Source: Leptobrachium leishanense
Lineage: Eukaryota; Chordata; Amphibia; Anura; Megophryidae
Length of the DNA: 64,000 nucleotides
Reading direction: 5' to 3'
Assembly: GCA_009667805.1 (NCBI GenBank)
Contig: CM019063.1
Coordinates: forward strand, 188,921,661 to 188,985,660
Shown here in pieces: positions 36,851 to 48,345 of the stretch. A program made the position numbers and the translations under genes. Numbering within the stretch: position 1 is the first letter of the stretch; the number at the start of each line of letters is the position of its first letter. The notes beneath the pieces were generated by a model. That model saw only the letters and a list, made by a program, of their open reading frames with translations, had not been told where the DNA came from and did no database searches.

Positions 36851-38056
36851 TCATCCAGCAACTGGAAAACGTCAGAAAAAACCTAATTCCTGGAATAGGG
36901 CATTTGAGAACTGACGTTAAAACAGCTGCCCTATGAGTACCACGAGATCTGTTGAGAAGTGTATAAATGCTGGGTCACTAGTCATTCGGCTACTTCAATA
37001 TACTAATGCTAAGTCTGACATTGTTTATTTGAAGGTGCCTGTTGAGTTTAATAGCCGGGTTATTAAAGAGTGTACCTGGGCTATCATACATATTAATACG
37101 AAGCTATGTGTAGAAGAATGGGGCAGCGTCCAAGCATCAGACTTCAATAAAAATGACACATTATGGAGTCAAACCATAATCTTTAAGGTCCCAGTATACC
37201 CTGAGGTTGATTCTTATAGAATTCTTACTTTTTGACACAAGTTATTGTCAGTGGAGATAATGAATTGTATTATAAATGTTTACGGTAAATCCTCCTGATA
37301 CTACAGTTTTTGCAGATACCAATATCTGATTTTTCTTATTTTTATTTTCATAGACATGCTCTTGAAAGAGTGCATGCTGGAAGAATTGGTCCTTCTTATG
37401 TACATTTTAAAGCATTTAGGTCCACATCTACCCTTTTATTAGTGTTCCCAACCTGCTTCACCAATAACGAAAATGAAAACTGACTGTGATTCTTTATAAT
37501 ATGTAAATACTAAATGGTCCATGTATGCTAATATATTGTCCATGCCTGCGATTATTAATATTTATATATATATATACTAGCCTTGATTTCCTTATTTATT
37601 AAAACTTTGACCTATTTTTTGTCGTTTTTGCTTACTGTTAAAATGTTGTTAACCAACCAAAACAAAAACATGTAAAAAACCTACATAATACGTAGAACAT
37701 TCAACAATAAACATAAAAAGCAATATGCCACTTTTTAAAGCTGTACTACAATGTTATCTTTTGGTTTTTTTACAGGCATAAAATATCACAGTCAGAATGA
37801 ATGTGGTAGTCTATACATTACTGTAAAGATACGCCATGAGAAAATCTACAGATTAATGTAGTAGCAAAATATCCATGCATTATGTACACAACATTGTCAG
37901 CGGTTCTGTCTCTTGTTATTATCGTTACATTAACCAGCCTACAGCAGTATTACCAACAGCTGAATAACATTTTTAGCTCTTTGAGCTGTAGTCATTTTAG
38001 CTGAATTTAGCTATATTCTTCTTGTATCACCTCTTGAACAGTATGCGATTAGAGAC
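36851..38056. other. No gene recognised
   Basis: AT-rich, with a short TA run near 37563-37575. The open frame at 36933-37235 has no recognisable family. Confidence 0.4.
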
Positions 38057-38059
38057 TTA

Positions 38060-38909
38060 CAGGGTTATTCAAAGAGATCCGAATGGCTGCCTTTCCTGGC
38101 CATTCGGCTATCCAGAGAGCCGGCAATTCGCACATACGGTGCCTGTTCGGTGCCTGTTCGAGGGCAGTAAAATCCCCATAGAGAAGTAATGCTTCATCTA
38201 TTCAGAGAACAAAAACCAGCAGTGAAAGGTTCCCGAAATGCCCTGTCATTCAGTGGTTTAATTTAGCAGGTTTATTCAGGCGAATCCCATAGGCTTCAAT
38301 GTTAAAAATATTCCCGTTTTAATTCAATATCTAATAAACCGTTGATAATAATATTCTGCAGTAAAGAGTCTCTTTATTTATAGATTTTTTAGGATATTTT
38401 AAGCATTTTTCGGGACTTTTTTTAAACTTCCGATTTTTTTTAAATTTTTTAACTTTACTTATTTGTTCTGTATTTGTTCTTTTTAATATCATTCAGTGGA
38501 CCTCACATGTAAATTTCAGACATTTTCGCTCAGTAGTTTGTTTGCAAACAGCATTTCACTTTTCAAACATTCAAGCAAACTGTTTTTCTAATTTATTCAC
38601 TCCATTCGTCTGCGGTGTCGGCTTTTTCCGGCGGCTGCGCTGCGTGTGATTGGCTCCTGCTCGGGTTTTTCCACCATTTTCGGTGGGTTAATCCAGATGT
38701 TTTTGTGGGTTTCGGTGTGCGTTCGCCCTCGTTTTGTGGTGAGTTTCGGCGGGTTTGCGGCGTCCTTTCCCTGCAATTCGGGGACCCTGAGGTGCTTGCT
38801 GAATACACCGCAGGGTCAACAAAATGGGATTGCCAAATCGAACCGAATTGAAGAGAACGAAAAGTCACCGAACATGCGGTGGCTTTTCGATTCTCTTTGA
38901 ATAACCCTG
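38060..38909. mobile_element. MITE, family B, 850 bp
   Basis: CAGGGTTATTCAAAGAGATC at the left and TCTCTTTGAATAACCCTG at the right, flanked by TTA on both sides (38057-38059, 38910-38912). Contains the shared module at 38284-38409. Open frames on both strands at 38593-38958 lie inside it. Related to 55814-56715, which is in inverse orientation. Confidence 0.88.
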
Positions 38910-39157
38910 TTAGTAAATTAACAGTGTCTTGCTCTCTAAACCTCATCCTCGTGATCACCAGGGAAGAAGGTTGGAGGGGAGGAACATCTGATCATTGCGA
39001 TTGGACTTCCCAACTCTGGCTGCTAAATTAATAATAGGATTAAGTACATTATAGTTTAATTTTATGTGGTAAATTTAAATTAGGAAAGTAGAGCAGTTGT
39101 GGTCTGCTGGTAGATAGTATACACTGTATATTATACTTTTTTTTCTGTTTCTTGAAT

Positions 39158-39586
39158 TGGCAAACGCACATTCAGAAACTTACTACATTGTATAACTCAT
39201 TCTGTCGCTTTGTGCTACAATGTAACTACATGACCCACCATTGTGACATGTTAAAAGAACTAAACTGTCCGTCACTGGACTCTAGACGCACCCTTCACCT
39301 TTCCAACCTGGTGTTTAAGAGCTTTTCTAGGAAGCTGCCATCCTACCTGAATAGGCTGCTTCTCCTAACAGTTCCCTCATCCTATAACCTCCGAACCAGG
39401 ACCAGCACCTTACTTGCAATATCACAATACAAAAAGAAAGTGTGTCGATCCTCATTTTCCTACAGAGCACCGCAGTTATGGAATAACCTCCCAGACTCCA
39501 TCAAATCTTCCCCCAGTCTAAAGTCACTTAAGAGCTCCCTATTAACATACCTCAATACGGAATGCACCTGTAAACATGTAACATAG
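39158..39586 (+). pseudogene. LINE ORF2 C-terminal fragment, copy 3
   Basis: About 142 open codons of the post-RT region of the LINE: LTTLYNSFCRFVLQCNYMTH, then MLKELNCPSLDSRRTLHLSN, then SFSYRAPQLWNNLPD, ending CTCKHVT and TAG at 39584-39586. The ATG at 39152 lies in flanking DNA, so the apparent start is accidental. Reverse transcriptase and endonuclease are absent, so it is not functional. The frame is intact as in copy 2, suggesting these two inserted later than copy 1. Confidence 0.9.
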
Positions 39587-39798
39587 TGACTATTTACTAC
39601 ATATTAATTTTCTGTTAATCTGTATATTTGTGTTGTTTTTTTAATATCTTGCATTGCATTACTTTGTATTTCTGTAACGACTGTAAAATTTTAATATTCT
39701 TGAACCCAGGACATACTTGCAAATGAGAGAAATCTCAATGTATCCTTCCTGGTAAAATACTTTATAATTAAACTAAATAAATAAATAAATAAAATAAA
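39158..39798 (+). mobile_element. LINE 3' end, copy 3 (5'-truncated)
   Basis: Same family as 9950-12152 and 16709-17305. It begins slightly further upstream in ORF2 than copy 2 and ends with the CAGGACATACTTGCAAATGA tail and (AAATA)n at about 39765-39798. Confidence 0.9.
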
Positions 39799-39852
39799 TT
39801 ATTAAACTTCCTCAAATAAGATATACAGTATATTATATTGAATTCGACTTTT

Positions 39853-40273
39853 AGGCTCCGATCAGACGAGCGCACTGATCACGTCCGTGTTGCCACACAT
39901 TTGTATGTCCGTTATAGCATATAATTATGACCAATGGAGCCCCACACACGAAGTACATCCGCACTGAACTGCGGACGCATAACGGACGTGGCAAATGGAC
40001 ACAGGTTAGGCAAGAATGTAAATCCGCTAGAACGGACGCACAGCTTTGTGTGTGAGTGATGGAACATAGTCAGACGGACTGCATTTTTGACATCCAGCAT
40101 TTTTGACGGACAAAATGTTTTTCATATTAATTTATTTTCCCTTCTACCTCAGTCAAAAAAAAGTCAGTCAAAAAAACAGACTGTGCAGTCACTACCTTGT
40201 CGTCAGTCAGAAAGTTCGTCCGTTGTGCATGGATGCACAGTCCGCACAAAATGCGCTCTTCTGACACTAGCCT
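39853..40273. mobile_element. CpG-rich MITE, AGGCTAGGGTCAGAC family, diverged copy
   Basis: Begins AGGCTCCGATCAGACGAG and ends CTCTTCTGACACTAGCCTT. Related in plan and content (GAAGTACATCCGCAC, AACGGACG) to 21552-21978 and 45205-45631, but clearly older. Confidence 0.72.
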
Positions 40274-40299
40274 TAAACCTGTGCGGAGCTCATTTTGAC

Positions 40300-40860
40300 C
40301 ATTTCTTGCCCATCATGTTTAAATGCTATTTAGTCATATTTTTTTGTAGAACCTACACAAATTATATGTCATTTTGTTCCTCAGACTCAGCAGAGTCAAA
40401 ATATATACAGGGTTATTCAGAGAGCGTGAAAAGCAGGAGAATGACTGGAGAATGAAAAATTCTAGGTTAAAATAGCCGATTTGGAAAGTGAGATGAAAGG
40501 GAGAATTTTTCTGGTTTCGCTATTTTGACCTAGAATTTTTCATTCTCCGATCATTCTCCTGCTTTTCACGCTCTCTGAATAACCCGGAATGTGTATATGC
40601 CATGTGACATCATAATGTTACATAAAAAAGTCAATAGAACTGTAAATTTGTATTTGGATTCCAATTATTTATAATGTGTAAATTTAATCTTTTTTAAAAT
40701 ATCAGAAATGGAGAATTTGTTACTGCATTTTTCTAAGGAAACCAAAACTGAAAAATATTATTATTTTCTATTATTTTTACATTGCAGTTAATTTATAAAA
40801 TTTATATTTATTAAACAGAGGATATGGATTTGACATTTATTCTTAAAAATTGCACAAAAT
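40300..40860 (+). repeat. Satellite-like family fragment
   Basis: GCCCATCATGTTTAAA, CACAAATTATATGTC and the GATTCCAATTATTTATAATG block match the early part of 18419-19248. It is interrupted by the family-A MITE at 40408-40586. Confidence 0.6.
40408..40586. mobile_element. Palindromic MITE, family A, copy 3
   Basis: CAGGGTTATTCAGAGAGCG and its inverse at the right end (one base lost in the final CCCTG). Inserted in the satellite-like fragment 40300-40860. Confidence 0.85.
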
Positions 40861-40872
40861 TCCAAAGCCAAA

Positions 40873-41821
40873 GGGCTCTATCACATTCTTCGCGCAAACG
40901 TTAACGCGTGCGCAAAAACATATTAGCACAAGGGATAAAACCCTTTGCGCAGAACGTCGTATTACAATGTCCGTGCAAAAAATGAGTGTTAACGTCTAAC
41001 GCGGGTGGACTTGCGCGAACCCTTTGCACGCGTAATGTACTTTGCGTGTCCTATACTTAACATTGTGAGCGCAAATTTTTTTTCGTGAAAGGATTTTACC
41101 AGGATAGATACATTGAGATTTCTCTCGTTTTCAGGTATGTCCTGGGTGGCGAGTATGTACCATTGGGTGTCTTGCCCAAGGACACTTACTGGAGAGGATG
41201 CTCGCTGGGATTGAGCCCATGACTTCACAGGCTCTCTCCATGCAGAGCAGTGATGTTACCTCTACTCCATCCAGCCGACACTGCGTTTGTGCGTTTGTGC
41301 GCTGGTACGCGCAAGGTATTACAATATTACAATCCTCGTGCAAATTTTAACGGACAACGTTTGCGCGCATAATTTTAACGTCTTTGAAAAGCTGGTGGTA
41401 ACGGCAGATCTGAACGTCCTGGCCGAAACCAAATACACCAGCCCAACAAAAAAAAAATACAGCACTGTATAGTTACACATTCTGCGCATACCCAAACAAT
41501 AAAATTGATAAGTTGTGCGTGTTTTTATTATTGCTGCAGCATATATACTCAGATTGATTTTGACAGGCGTAAAAACTGAACGGGAGACAATTGTGGTTCC
41601 TAATCCAGATTGGCTGAATCGCGTGAAAAAACAGGCCACCCACCGATTTCTGCGCGCAGCGCTAATTTGTACGCGTTTTGCGCGTCTTTTTTACGGGCGG
41701 TATTTTTTGACGGATGAAAAAATGCGCTCGGATTGTAATACCAGCGTTAATTTGCGCGCGTTAACGTTTAAAAAAAATTGCGCTGCCCGAGCGTTTTTGC
41801 GCAAAGAATGTAATAGAGCCC
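40873..41821. mobile_element. PIF/Harbinger-like CpG-rich element with nested SINE
   Basis: Ends GGGCTCTATCACATTCTTCG and the inverse GAATGTAATAGAGCCC. Flanks are AAA on the left and TAA on the right, a degraded 3-bp duplication. The interior is rich in GCGC and AACG words and matches 47148-47834, except for a SINE inserted at about 41076-41277. No transposase. Confidence 0.82.
41076..41277 (-). mobile_element. tRNA-derived SINE nested in Harbinger-like MITE
   Basis: Minus-strand copy of the family at 8275-8472. The A-box end is at about 41265-41277, the B-box region reads GGGCTCAATCCC (mutated) near 41208-41219, and the tail and A-run are at 41076-41160. The related element 47148-47834 lacks this insert at the matching place (GAGCGCAAATGCG near 47341), which shows the site before insertion. 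Confidence 0.88.
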
Positions 41822-42165
41822 TAAGCATTTTATTTAAGTATAATCTTTATTATTTTTTAAGTTATACAGTGGCAAGCAAAAGTTTGAACTCTTTAAAAAA
41901 AGGCTGCATATGTATACATTTTCCTCTCTCATTAGATTTTCTTCAAAGATACAGCAATTACCAAAAGCAACCTCTTTTAATTAATAACACACAAACTATT
42001 GTACTGTTTTGTACATATTGAATATATTATTCAAAAATTCACAGTATAGTTAGAAAACGTATGTGAAACTCTAGGCTAATTACTTCAACAAAAGCAAATT
42101 AGGTTTGGAAATTATCAAATCTGATGTTTATTTAATAAAATGAGATTAAAGGTTTGGGTTAGAGA

Positions 42166-42553
42166 CAGTGTTAATTTTAGTCGCATTTTAGTCATCTGAT
42201 TTTTTTCCATTTTAGTCTAGTTTTAGTTGACTAATTATCATAAGATTTTAGTCGACTAATACTACAGTAAATTGAGTCTATTAAAATCTAATGGGTTTAG
42301 TTAAAGTGTGATGCAGGGTTAATTTTGACAGCAAATTTTGATCAATTTTTGTCGTAGTCTTTTGACTAAAATGACATTTAATTTTTGTCAAATTTTAGTC
42401 ATCTGAATTGTTTTATTTTTAGTCTACTTTTATTTTACTAGACTAAACTTACTATAGTTTTAGTCAACTAAAATCTTATGATAATTAGTTAACTAAAACT
42501 AGACTAAAATGGAAAAAATTCAGATGACTAAAATGCGACTAAAATTAACACTG
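42166..42553. mobile_element. hAT-type MITE, 388 bp, nested in Tc1 fragment
   Basis: Exact 8-bp duplication GTTAGAGA at 42158-42165 and 42554-42561. Termini CAGTGTTAATTTTAGTCGC and the inverse GCGACTAAAATTAACACTG. The whole element is built of TTTTAGTC / GACTAAAA words and folds back. Non-coding. Confidence 0.92.
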
Positions 42554-42633
42554 GTTAGAGATAATTTGAGTTATAAAAAGAACTCAAACATTTTGAGTGT
42601 GCTATTCACAAAAAGCATCTCTTGACGTGCTCC

Positions 42634-43115
42634 ATGACTCACAAAACAGAGCGCTCAAAAAACGTGCTATTAAAGATTGTTGCATTGCATAAAGGTGGAA
42701 AGGGTTACAAAGTGATCTCAAAGAGCTTAGATTTTTTTGTAATATTACACAAATTTATTATTGAGAATATTACACAGAAGTAAACAGTTTTGGGCAGTTG
42801 GAGACATTCAGAACAACAAGTAATGGACTTGCAGGTCCCATGGCAAGAAGTAGAAAAACAGGGTCTCGCAGGACCTCCGCAGTAAACGCGTATACCCAGA
42901 AATCCACATCAGAGAGAATGACATCAGAAATTAACTGTCAACATCTATCCAAAGAATACCTCTCATCACAAACTACTAAAACAAAATAAGAAAGGGACCA
43001 AATGAGAAATGGGGAAAGGGGAACCGGTCCACCATCCCCATAGGAACTCCAGGTCCCAGCCTAGAGCTTAGATATTTATCAGTCCACTGTAAGACAAATT
43101 GTACAAATTTACACC
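42634..43115 (+). pseudogene. Tc1-like transposase N-terminus, second family
   Basis: From ATG 42634 the frame reads through IVALHKGGKGYKVISKSLD, which is the first helix-turn-helix of Tc1 transposases. The retrocopy at 42733-43062 then breaks it. After it, the matching codons for the SVRQIV segment follow for a short distance, and the catalytic domain is absent. Reading across the junction needs removal of the insert. It is only a DNA-binding fragment and has no activity. It belongs to a different Tc1 family from 891-2507, since its termini and early protein sequence differ. Confidence 0.78.
42733..43062 (-). pseudogene. Probable retrocopy of an mRNA 3' end
   Basis: A 330-bp insert flanked by an exact 11-bp duplication, AGAGCTTAGAT (42722-42732 and 43063-43073). 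On the minus strand it ends with AATAAA (42754-42759) about 15 bases before an A-run (42733-42738). This is the layout of a polyadenylated transcript reverse-transcribed and inserted by a LINE. No tRNA-type promoter boxes are visible, and the sequence does not resemble the SINE family here. I cannot name the parent gene, and no convincing reading frame is seen, as expected for a 5'-truncated 3' UTR copy. A novel SINE family is the main alternative. Confidence 0.62.
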
Positions 43116-43190
43116 TTGCACTAACTCAATATAAAAAGGCATGTTCCTACATATTTTTAAAACATTCCTATCTGCATTTAAAAAGATATA

Positions 43191-44804
43191 AAGTTGTGTT
43201 CAAAATTATTCAACCCCCACTGAAATTGAGTGTTTTGGCCAGTTTGACATTGATTTTGATCATTCAGTCATCTTGCTTACAATTAAATCAAAGAGGCACG
43301 TGTAGGTCAGACAAATATAACATAACATTTATAATGAAATAACCACAAATGTCTTTTCTGTGCTCACATCATTATCAGTTTTATTCAACCCCCAAGTGAC
43401 ATTCAATCTTAGTACTTAGTACAACATCCTTTTACAGTTATAACAGCTTTTAAACGTGAAGCATAGCTTGACACAAGTGTCTTGCAGCGATCTACGGGTA
43501 TCTTCGCTCATTCGTCATGGGCAAAAGCCTCCAGTTCAGTCACATTCTTAGGCTTGCGCACTGCAACTGCTTTCTTTAAGTCCACCAGAGGTTCTCAATC
43601 GGATTTAAGTCAGGTGACTGCGATGGCCACTCCAAAATGTTCCAGCCTTTAATCTGCAACCATGCTCTAGTGGACTTGGAGGTATGCTTGGGATCATTGT
43701 CCTGTTGAAAGGTCCAACGTCTCCCAAGCCTCAGGTTTGTGACGGACTACATCACGTTGTCATCCAATATCTCCTGGTACTGAAGAGAATTCATGGTACC
43801 TTGCACACGCTGAAGCTTCCCTCTACCTGCAGAAGCAAAACAGCCCCAAAGCATGATTGACCCCCGCCATGCTTCACAGTAGTCAAGGTGTTCTTTTCTT
43901 CATAGGCCTTGTTCTTCCTCCTCCAAACATAGCGTTGATCCATGGGCCCAAACAGTTCTAATTTTGTTTCATCAGTCCACAGAACACTATCCCAAAACTT
44001 CTGTGGTTTGTCCACATGACTTTTGGCATACTGCAGTCGACTCTTCTTATTCTTTGGAGACAGCAAGGGGGTGCGCCTGGGAGTCCTGGTATGGAGGCCT
44101 TCATTACGCAGTGTGCGCCGTATTGTCTGAGCTGAAACTTCAGTACCCACATCTGACAAATCTTTTCTCAGTTCCTCAGCAGTCACACGGGGACTTTTCT
44201 CCACTCTACGCTTCAAGTAGCGCACAGCAGTCGAAGTCAGCATCTTCTTTCTGCCACAACCAGGTAGCGTTTCAACAGTGCCCTTTGCCTTGAATTTGCA
44301 AATGATGCTTCCTATGGTCTCTCTTGGTATGTTTAACATCTTTGCAATCTTCTTATAGCCATTGCCCTTCCTGTGAAGAGTAATCACCTCTTCTCTTGTC
44401 TTCCTGGACCATTCTCTTGACTTCACCATGTTTGTAACCACACCAGTAAATGTCTAGAAGGAGCTGAGTATCACAGTTATTTTAAAGCTGCCTAATTGGT
44501 GCTTATTATGCTTTATTGCTGCTCCGTGACATCCACAGGTGTTTTCAATACCTGATTGAAAACACTTGAATGAACCTCTGTTCTTCAGAGTGGTAGTCTT
44601 TAAGGGGTTGAATAATTGTGTCAATGAAGAATTCACAAAAGAAACATTTACTACTGTGTTACAAAACCAATTGATTTCATTTTAGTTGCATATGGTTCTT
44701 TAAAAAGTCCTTGTAGGATTTCATTCTGAATACAATTACAAATGTACACTAAATTCCCTAAAACCCTTTACAGCATCGGGGTTGAATAATTTTGAACACA
44801 ACTG
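43191..44804 (-). mobile_element. Tc1/mariner-superfamily transposon, copy 2 (inactive)
   Basis: 1614 bp, same family as 891-2507 but in inverse orientation, flanked by TA (43189-43190, 44805-44806). One terminal base differs (AAGTTGTGTT instead of CAGTTGTGTT). The inner TTATTCAACCCC repeats are retained. It lies next to the truncated second Tc1 family and may have inserted into it. Confidence 0.94.
43409..44429 (-). pseudogene. Tc1-like transposase pseudogene, copy 2
   Basis: Starts at ATG 44429, with an open frame through the helix-turn-helix (NIPRETIGSIICKFKAKG) and the first catalytic Asp in [12 protein letters not shown]. Compared with copy 1, the G-run after HGGG lacks one G near 43865, shifting the frame. 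A TAG stop at 43747-43749 sits at exactly the codon where copy 1 has its TAG. Downstream, one base near 43588 and a few near 43560 are missing relative to copy 1. The C-terminal part (second Asp and Glu) follows to TAA at 43409-43411. The N-terminal half is better preserved than in copy 1. Inactive. Confidence 0.93.
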
Positions 44805-45204
44805 TAGCTACCCAGGGAGTTAAATTACAGCAAATAAAGTAGATATTTACAGAAAATACACCACCAGACACTTAAAAAAGGAATTACTTTCACCTCAAAA
44901 TTTCTGTGCACAGTAGAGTAGATAAATTGGTGCTGAGTTTAAAAAATACCCCAAATAATTGCATCATCGGAAAGGTCAGACAATATTCTTTCTGTAGATA
45001 TTTTCCACTTTCCAATAATGTGTCTTGTGCGTATATAAACCTTGCAGCAATAGAAATAATGTCTTGCGGCTTGGGAACTTACCGGACCAGCGCCTAGACG
45101 TCCTTGTGGCCTTCCTCATACTATCATTTCAGGGCCTCCTTGTTATGCTCCACTGCATTTTCACGACTGCTCATGTGTCCATCCTGTACAACAAGTGGTC
45201 TCTT

Positions 45205-45631
45205 AGGCTAGGGTCAGACTGAGGCAGTGCGAACGCGCGTGCAGGCGCACTTAATCACGGCCGCACTAGCAGCAAATGCCGGGCAATGACGGCCAATATA
45301 CGAAGTACGGTCGCACAAAAGTCCGGCTGCGCAACGCAAGTGGAAAACGAATGCATTTTTTCAAGAACGTTAAACTGCTAGTACTGACGTACAGAGTGCG
45401 CTGCGCCCGCTAGCGGCATGTGTGTGTGATTTGGAGACGTCAGACGCTGCTAATGTCCGGCCAACATAACGTCCAGATGCACAAAGTGTTTTATTGATGA
45501 TCCGTACAAAATCACGGATGCAAATGCGCATCTTATGACCGCTATCGCGTATTCTGTGAAAAAATACGTCCATTCGTTCGAACGCACTTTTTCACAGACA
45601 ACGCGAAAATGCGTTCGTCTGACCCTAGCCT
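45205..45631. mobile_element. CpG-rich MITE, AGGCTAGGGTCAGAC family, copy 2
   Basis: 427 bp, AGGCTAGGGTCAGAC to GTCTGACCCTAGCCT, collinear with 21552-21978 along its length. No coding capacity; the minus-strand frame inside parallels the one at 21717-21947. Confidence 0.9.
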
Positions 45632-46554
45632 AACTTGACACATGAGGATAGCCATTCAACGAAGACAACACCAAGTAGTGATGCACGTGCATCAATCCAG
45701 TGACCTCCATTACATCTGGTGTTCTCCGATGAGGTTTACAATCTACACTGCTTTGCCAGGACAGAAGACACAGCTCCCTGCAGAATTTGGAGGGTATGTA
45801 AATGTGTCAAAGGATGTATGAGAAAAATAACTCGTATTCCAGAGTGAATGCAAGTCTTTCACAGGCTTTCTCACCACTGAAGGAGTTAGTTTTACCCCAA
45901 AAATTTAATTTTCAGAAAGATCAGGCACTTATATTTCCAAAAATGGGTTTGGATCTCCCAAGCATTGAAATAGAAAATAAATGGGCTCTAAATGATGCAC
46001 TGTCTCTCTGAAGAGTAGAATTCTGTGGTTCAGTGCTTATGGTTTAGATGGCACAATACGTATTACGTAATTGCATAAGCATCATCTGCTCCGCATAGAT
46101 CCTTCAGGTAGAGGTGGAGCACAGTGAATCAGTAACCCCACAACATGTAAAAATTACAGGAGGAAATCAATTACCCAATCAAGGCAGTTCATGTCAGATC
46201 CCTCCTTAATTAATGTATAGATTTTCTGATAGATTCTACACACTGTAGGGCAGCACAATTCACTCACTGAAAATTCACTCACCGACAAAATTGGCACCTT
46301 TTCTCAGCTGTAATTCACCCATTTTTCAGTTAGGGAGATTCAAAACCAGCATTTTGATTCCTGACAAAAATTTGGTTCAAATATTGGCTCTCGCCGCTAC
46401 AATATTTAATGGAAATATCGGCTTTAATGATTCAACATGAATTTATTGGTGTGCTGATTTCTAAAAAAAAATTCAAGTGCTGACCGATGATGATAAAACG
46501 ATTTTTAGGCAGAAAATAAAGGGAATAAGACTGAATTCTTTATTTAACTCTTTC
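45632..46554. other. No gene recognised
   Basis: Non-coding. Around 46255-46430 ATTCACTCAC-type repeats and inverse TGGTTCAAATATTGG hint at an old MITE, but no clean termini are visible. Confidence 0.4.
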
Positions 46555-47147
46555 CGTTCCTATGTCGGAATATATCCGACACAACCTTTTGCAGGTTGCG
46601 GTCCAATGTCAGGTATATTCTGACATAGGACAGGCCCACCTGCTTCTCGGATACTTACCTCTCTCTGGGGTCCTACGGAGGTCTAATTAAAGTAAGTCAG
46701 ACCTCCGGTTTAATATCCCTCCCGGCGCACTGATGTCATCGCGCCCAGCGCAATGACGTCAGTTTCAGGTGCCCCGCCGTCAGAGCAGTGGTAGTGCCTG
46801 AAAGGAAGGAGGGGGAATTTGGACCCCTCTATCTTCTCATCGCTGATGGGTAGCAGGTCAAGAAAGGCATCACTGGAAAGGTCACAGTGTGACCTTTCCA
46901 GCAAAGCCTCTCTTTAACCCATTAGTCGCCGGTTTACGATCCGGCTACAATCGGAACTGCTCCCAGAGGTGACTGACATCTTGGACAGCCAAGCCTACGT
47001 GGCCTCCCCCACGCACTGACATTGATGCTATTCAGAGCAATGACGTCAGTTAGGGAATTAACCCCTAGCTTCCAAGGCCAGAGCTTGGCCTTTCCAATGA
47101 TACCAAACATGACCAGTTTAAGTGTAATAATACTAAGTAAAAATAAA
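46555..47147. repeat. Unclassified dispersed repeat with hairpins
   Basis: Contains inverse pairs such as CCTATGTCGGAATATATCC / TATTCTGACATAGG (46560-46630) and GGTCACAGTGTGACCTTTCC near 46880-46900. It ends with GGCCTTTCCAATGATACC near 47090, the motif of the satellite-like family. No reading frame. Confidence 0.5.
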
Positions 47148-47834
47148 GGGCCCTATTACAATCTTCGCACATACGTTTGCGCCCGCGAAAAAATGCATTA
47201 ACGCGAGGGCCAAACCCTTTGCGCAGAACGTCGTATTACAATGTCAGCGCAACAAACGCATGTATACATCTACTGCGGGTGAACCTGCGCGAACGCTGCG
47301 CGAGCGTACTGGACTTCGCGCGTTCTATACTTAACATTGTGAGCGCAAATGCGTTTGTATGCTGGTACGCGGATGGTATTACAATCTATGCGCAGGTTCT
47401 AACGCACAGCCTTTGCGCGCATAATTTTAGCATCTCCTAAAAGCTGGTGTTAAAGGCAAATTCTATCTACCTGGCTGAAACCAAATACACCAGCCCAAAA
47501 AAAATATGCAGCAAAGAATAGTTACACATTCTACAAATACCAAACCAATAAAGTTGAGAAGTTGTGTGTGTTTTTTTTATTGATGCTGGCGCAAAAACTT
47601 AACGTGAGACAATTGTGGTTCTTAATTCTGATTGGCTGAATCGCGTGAAAAAAACAGTCCGCACACTGATTCTGCACACATTACTGCGCGCGCATTTTTG
47701 CGTGTCTGTTTTACATGCATTATTTTTTGACGGATGAAAAAATGCGCGAGGATTGTAATACCAGCGTTGATTTATGCGCGTTAACGGTTAACGCGTTGCG
47801 CGTGCGTATTTACGTGAAGAATGTAATAGGGCCC
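47148..47834. mobile_element. PIF/Harbinger-like CpG-rich element
   Basis: GGGCCCTATTACAATCTTCG to GAAGAATGTAATAGGGCCC, with AAA on both sides. It corresponds to 40873-41821 without the SINE. The open frame at 47177-47440 is an accident of its GCG-rich sequence. Confidence 0.85.
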
Positions 47835-47859
47835 AAAAAATTTTAAAAAGTATTTTTAA

Positions 47860-48345
47860 TTTTTAATTAATTAATGCAGCAATATTGTTCACGTTTCAAT
47901 TATAATGTGAACAATGATGCTGCACTAATGAAAAATTTTGTTTTTAAGTTTTAACTAAAATCACAAATTGTCTCAGAAAAGTACAGTAAAAAGTTCCCAT
48001 TTCTAAGTTTTTTTTAACAAGTGTACGCCATAGAATATATAATCGCAAAGGCTTGGATAATAAAATGTGAAAAAATAATTTTACACACTGTAAATGATTG
48101 AAATTTTAATGCAAATTCACAGGTTTATTTTTACATTTTTTGTTATAGCATTCTGACAGGACATGGCATATACACATAATAATTATACATTATGAATCTG
48201 CCGAGTCTGCTGTAAAAAGGATATATAATTTGCGTGGGTCGTATAATAAAACATGACTTTGAATCGAGTTTAAGCATGATGAGCAAAAAACGGTAAAAAT
48301 TACCTCAGCACACAATAGTGAAATGGCTCAGCAGTGAAGGGTTAA
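47860..48345 (-). repeat. Satellite-like / TTAACCCCTT family, inverse copy
   Basis: Read on the minus strand it begins TTAACCCTTCACTGCTGAGC near 48345, then has the block of 18419-18800, ending near CACATTATAATTGAAACGTG. Non-coding. Confidence 0.65.

Larger units (their letters stand above)
41867..43115 (+). mobile_element. Second Tc1 family, 5' fragment (interrupted twice)
   Basis: Starts after TA (41865-41866) with CAGTGGCAAGCAAAAGTTTG, a common Tc1 terminus. It continues through the 5' untranslated part to a transposase start at 42634. It is interrupted by a hAT MITE (42166-42553) and a retrocopy (42733-43062), then resumes with TCAGTCCACTGTAAGACAAA to about 43115. The rest is missing. 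Confidence 0.85.

Noticed and set aside
36072..36861. Reading frames of 72-107 codons on opposite strands with the same peptide text
   Set aside because: They arise from the inverse arms of the fold-back element; the same DNA is read twice.
38593..38958. Open frames of 78-121 codons on both strands
   Set aside because: They are inside a family-B MITE and are not conserved in the inverse copy at 55814-56715.
41515..42021. A 168-codon open frame
   Set aside because: It crosses from the Harbinger-like MITE into the Tc1 terminus, two unrelated insertions, so it cannot be an old gene.
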